Below, in pieces: positions 31,057 through 33,451 of a DNA stretch of 33,451 bases. This stretch comes from JAPOPJ01 sp964538885 (GTDB lineage Archaea; Thermoproteota; Nitrososphaeria; Nitrososphaerales; Nitrosopumilaceae), in the NCBI GenBank assembly GCA_964538885.1, contig CAZIHR010000108.1, positions 1 through 33,451 of the forward strand. Reading direction: 5' to 3'. Every line of letters begins with the position of its first letter. The first letter of the stretch is position 1. A program made the position numbers and the translations under genes. The notes beneath the pieces were generated by a model that saw nothing but the letters and a program-made list of their open reading frames with translations, did not search any database and had not been told where the DNA came from.

Positions 31057-31151
31057 AATACAATGACAAAATTATACTGTGACTACCAAGATATAAATTT
31101 CATACAACACTCAAACATCACGTTGGGAAATAATCAGAGTGATGTGGAATC

Positions 31152-32543
31152 TTGAGTCAGATAACTACGATAAATCCTGCAACAGGTGAAAAGCTTGCAG
31201 ACTATACCACGATGGACAAAGAGCAGATAGGCAACTTAGTCACAAAGGCAAGGAGATCGTTTCCAGAATGGAAAAAAGACTATGAGCAGCGCCGAAGCTA
31301 CATCTACAATTTAGTTGAATATCTCAAAAAGAACAAGACGCGACTTGCAAATATTGCAACGTCAGAAATGGGCAAAGTTCTAAAAGAATCAATTTCAGAG
31401 GTGGAAAAATGTGCATGGGCACTAGAGTTTTATGCAGATCACGGAGACAGTTTTCTCTCAGATGAAGTACTCAATACGGATGCTAGAAAGAGCTTTTTGA
31501 CATTTGAGCCCCTAGGAGTGATCGGCTCTATAATGCCATGGAACTTTCCCTATTGGCAGGCACTAAGGTTTGCAGCACCCTGCCTGATGGCAGGCAACGT
31601 CATAATTATGAAACCGGCTAGACACACCACACAATCAGGCATAGAGATAGAAAATGCGTTTGCAGATGCTGGCATACCTGATGGTGTTTTCCAGACCATA
31701 GTAGGAAGTATCGAATCTGCAACACATCTGATAGATTCGCCGGTCAATGCAATTACATTTACCGGTAGTACAGATGCTGGTGCAAAGGTGGGTGAGAGGG
31801 CGGCATACAACCTGAAGAAATGTGTCTTGGAGCTAGGAGGCAGTGACCCGTTCATAGTATTAGATGATGCAATAATTGAAAATGCAGCAGAAGGTGCAGT
31901 GAAGGGCAGATTCATCAACTGTGGTCAGAGCTGCGTGGCATCAAAGAGATTCTTTGTGAGTAAAAATATAGCAAACGACTTTATCGAGTATTTTATCAAA
32001 AATGCATCAAAGCTGAAGGTGGGGGATCCAACATCAATGGAGACTGACGTGGGACCTCTTGCAAGTATGGAGGGATTGAATACCATCTCAGAGATTGTTG
32101 AGGATGCCAAAGCAAAGGGTGCAAAAGTTCTACTAGGAGGATCAAAGATCGACGGGGATGGATGCTTCTACGAGCCAACCATACTGACAAACATAAAATC
32201 TGACATGCGCATTGCTACAGAGGAGACGTTTGGCCCCGTAGCGCCAATCACAATTGTTGAGAATGAGAGCGAGGCAATCAAGCTTGCAAACGATACAGAG
32301 TTTGGTCTAGGTGCAAGCATCTGGACAAGGGATCTTACCAAAGCAGACAAGATGTCAAGACGTATAGAATCAGGGATTGTAAGTGTCAACAATGTGGTTC
32401 TCTCCGATCCAAGGATCCCATTTGGGGGGATAAAACACAGCGGCTTTGGAAGAGAGTTGTCCAGATATGGGATACTTGAATTTGTCAACATAAAGTCAGT
32501 TAGATTTTATGACAACTTGACCCACCACCATTACGTTGAATAA
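31152..32543 (+). CDS. NAD(P)-dependent aldehyde dehydrogenase (succinate-semialdehyde dehydrogenase type)
   Basis: The protein has 463 residues with the ALDH signatures MPWNFPYWQALR (Asn131), ITFTGSTDAG, LELGGSDPFIV (Glu227, general base), the catalytic Cys261 in FINCGQSCVASKRF, EETFGPVAP and FGGIKHSGFGRE. Sequence flavour and the short N-terminus (ITTINPATGEKLADY) resemble succinate-semialdehyde dehydrogenases. Oxidation of succinate semialdehyde would draw on an intermediate of the 3-hydroxypropionate/4-hydroxybutyrate cycle, but substrate identity is uncertain. The start is TTG 31152. An ATG at 31142 is out of frame. A TATA-like GATATAAATT near 31090 predicts a 5' leader of about 30 nt. 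Confidence 0.9.
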   Translation: MSQITTINPATGEKLADYTTMDKEQIGNLVTKARRSFPEWKKDYEQRRSYIYNLVEYLKKNKTRLANIATSEMGKVLKESISEVEKCAWALEFYADHGDSFLSDEVLNTDARKSFLTFEPLGVIGSIMPWNFPYWQALRFAAPCLMAGNVIIMKPARHTTQSGIEIENAFADAGIPDGVFQTIVGSIESATHLIDSPVNAITFTGSTDAGAKVGERAAYNLKKCVLELGGSDPFIVLDDAIIENAAEGAVKGRFINCGQSCVASKRFFVSKNIANDFIEYFIKNASKLKVGDPTSMETDVGPLASMEGLNTISEIVEDAKAKGAKVLLGGSKIDGDGCFYEPTILTNIKSDMRIATEETFGPVAPITIVENESEAIKLANDTEFGLGASIWTRDLTKADKMSRRIESGIVSVNNVVLSDPRIPFGGIKHSGFGRELSRYGILEFVNIKSVRFYDNLTHHHYVE

Positions 32544-33050
32544 ATGGCCCCAGTATGCAAATACGTGTTATAGCTAAGTTCCAAAATTCTTGAGTATCGG
32601 AGTAGCCTATCTATCAAGGTACACGTACATATCAAGCTTGAGCTTGATGTCCTAAAATATTCAGATATTGCATTTTTCATTTCAGAAAATGTTGTGGCGT
32701 GTTCCACAAGTAGTTCGCCTACATATGAGATATTGGTGGAGGTGAACCATACTTGAAGATGCAAGGTGCAGATGATATGATATCTAGTAATATAATGGAA
32801 ACACAGTTTCAAATTATCCCTATATTATCAGATAAAACTGGACAAATTGATGAATTTCGCATATTTCAAGTACCAGTCTTGAAATTATATATGCTTTTAA
32901 GAATACAATAGGGTAGGCCTATCCTCTTTGCAGTCTAATAGACGGGGTCTTTCAAATTGTGAAACAAGCAAGACCCCATCTAACAGTTAAGCGAAATGTG
33001 CTTCATTTTGGGCAAATTATCTCAACCGAAACAGATCAATTAGGAAAATA
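32544..33050. other. Intergenic region, 507 bp, upstream of a transposase
   Basis: I find no convincing gene; the minus-strand frame 32531-32812 looks like noise. The right part is AT-rich and contains the near-palindrome GGGTAGGCCTATCC (about 32910) and the hairpin at 32944-32977, which may belong to the left end of an insertion sequence. Confidence 0.45.
32944..32977 (+). repeat. Hairpin GGGGTCTT/AAGACCCC ahead of the transposase
   Basis: The perfect 8-bp arms (32944-32951 and 32970-32977) enclose an 18-base loop that itself contains TTTCA/TGAAA. It lies about 75-105 bp upstream of the transposase start. It may be a terminal or regulatory structure of the element, or a terminator that blocks read-in. 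Confidence 0.45.
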
Positions 33051-33451
33051 TTGACAAAATTTGAATTGTTACGAAACAAAACTAATCAGGGCCGTGAACT
33101 GTTAAACAACCCGCATCTATATCAGGATGTTGCCTACAACATGAACGGGTTTGGCAAGCATGTACGCGTGTCCACCAGATACAACGCAGTATTTAGCACA
33201 GAGCATCTAACAGACGGAATGATACAAGCCGCAATATATAACCGCAATGTGGGCGGGTGCGCTAACAGCAGGAAGGTCGTACATGGCAACGCCGTGCCAA
33301 CAGACAGGTGGTATGCCTCCAAACTCAAGAGCTCAGATCCTAAAACCATACAGAATGCGTTTGATAATCAAGTAAAGAACCAGATTGTGACATTACGGTC
33401 AATCAAGCGAATACCTAAAAGACCAGTCCTTGCAATAGACATGCATCTAAT
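33051..33451 (+). CDS. Transposase (DDE type), N-terminal part, runs off window
   Basis: An open frame from TTG 33051 (MTKFELLRNKTNQGRELLNN) continues to the right edge, giving about 133 codons. The region just before the edge reads KRIPKRPVLAIDMHL, which resembles the first catalytic Asp strand (AIDxH/T) of IS4- or ISH3-like transposases. The preceding 110 residues are the helical N-terminal region. The codon choice looks more GC-rich (many GGG, GCC, CGC) than in neighbours, as in a mobile gene. The family cannot be fixed without the rest. Confidence 0.65.
   Translation, partial: MTKFELLRNKTNQGRELLNNPHLYQDVAYNMNGFGKHVRVSTRYNAVFSTEHLTDGMIQAAIYNRNVGGCANSRKVVHGNAVPTDRWYASKLKSSDPKTIQNAFDNQVKNQIVTLRSIKRIPKRPVLAIDMHL

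Noticed and set aside
32531..32812. Minus-strand open frame of 93 codons after the aldehyde dehydrogenase
   Set aside because: It has no motifs, low-complexity Ser/Thr content and overlaps the aldehyde dehydrogenase stop; it most likely arises by chance.
33134..33349. Minus-strand open frame opposite the transposase
   Set aside because: The plus-strand frame is longer, open to the window edge and carries transposase-like sequence.
1..33451. CRISPR arrays, tRNA or rRNA genes
   Set aside because: No regularly spaced direct repeats with unique spacers and no cloverleaf-like or rRNA sequence were noticed in the intergenic regions, although a small structured RNA could be missed by eye.

Overview
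The window reads as a piece of an ammonia-oxidising-type Thaumarchaeota (Nitrososphaerota, group I.1a-like) chromosome. Archaeal marker genes include ribosomal L44e and S27e, a thermosome subunit, TFE-alpha, alpha-NAC, aTrm56, MptE and CobY. Many genes appear leaderless, with an A/T-rich TATA-like element about 26 bp before the start codon, and GTG or TTG starts are common. By eye the base composition is higher in GC than typical Nitrosopumilus. I cannot name a species.

Layout. 1-1461: an ABC-type periplasmic-binding protein that runs off the left edge, coupled to a small membrane-anchored protein. 1.6-5.4 kb: a divergent pterin pair (DHPS-like and MptE), a coiled-coil unknown and guaA. 5.5-10 kb, minus strand: ROK kinase, thermosome and adenine deaminase. 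10.0-10.5 kb: rpl44e-rps27e. 10.5-14.6 kb, minus strand: a tightly overlapping late cobalamin operon (cobD-type decarboxylase, cobQ, cbiB, cobS, cobY) that converges on rps27e. 14.7-17.25 kb: the remains of a type I restriction-modification locus. hsdM is reduced to about 49 codons, hsdS is truncated and frameshifted, and between them lies an apparently intact XRE-ImmA/IrrE gene and a DUF4411 PIN-like gene with a small 3' frameshift. 17.3-19.9 kb: aspartate-semialdehyde dehydrogenase, an Lrp/AsnC regulator with a palindrome at its predicted start site, and haem O synthase. 20.0-21.05 kb: two convergent paralogous genes built on an exact 19-residue repeat. 21.2-23.5 kb, minus strand: a UbiD-family decarboxylase, a small partner protein, and a zinc-ribbon protein with a minisatellite-encoded Lys/Thr/Ala tail. 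24-26.1 kb, minus strand: a RuvC/YqgF-like predicted nuclease, an ATP-synthase-H-like coiled coil, NAC and a PUA protein. 26.2-31.1 kb: an AbrB-PhoU regulator, a solitary HNH endonuclease, then the operon hflX-trm56-tfe. 31.1-32.5 kb: an aldehyde dehydrogenase. 33.05 kb to the right edge: the start of a transposase.

How the genes work together. Most of the window is housekeeping: purine and pterin metabolism, cobalamin completion, translation and protein folding, transcription initiation, and haem for the terminal oxidase. The accessory material is the 14.7-17.25 kb restriction-modification remnant, the HNH gene and the transposase at the right edge. The observations most worth following are the collapsed restriction locus that kept its toxin-antitoxin-like pair, a CobQ that lacks its glutamine amidotransferase domain, the 19-residue-repeat gene pair, and the RuvC-like protein whose natural start seems displaced by one base. 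Several apparent single- or double-base indels (near 1466, 15506, 15293 and 24616) could be true decay or sequencing error, and the sequence alone cannot decide.
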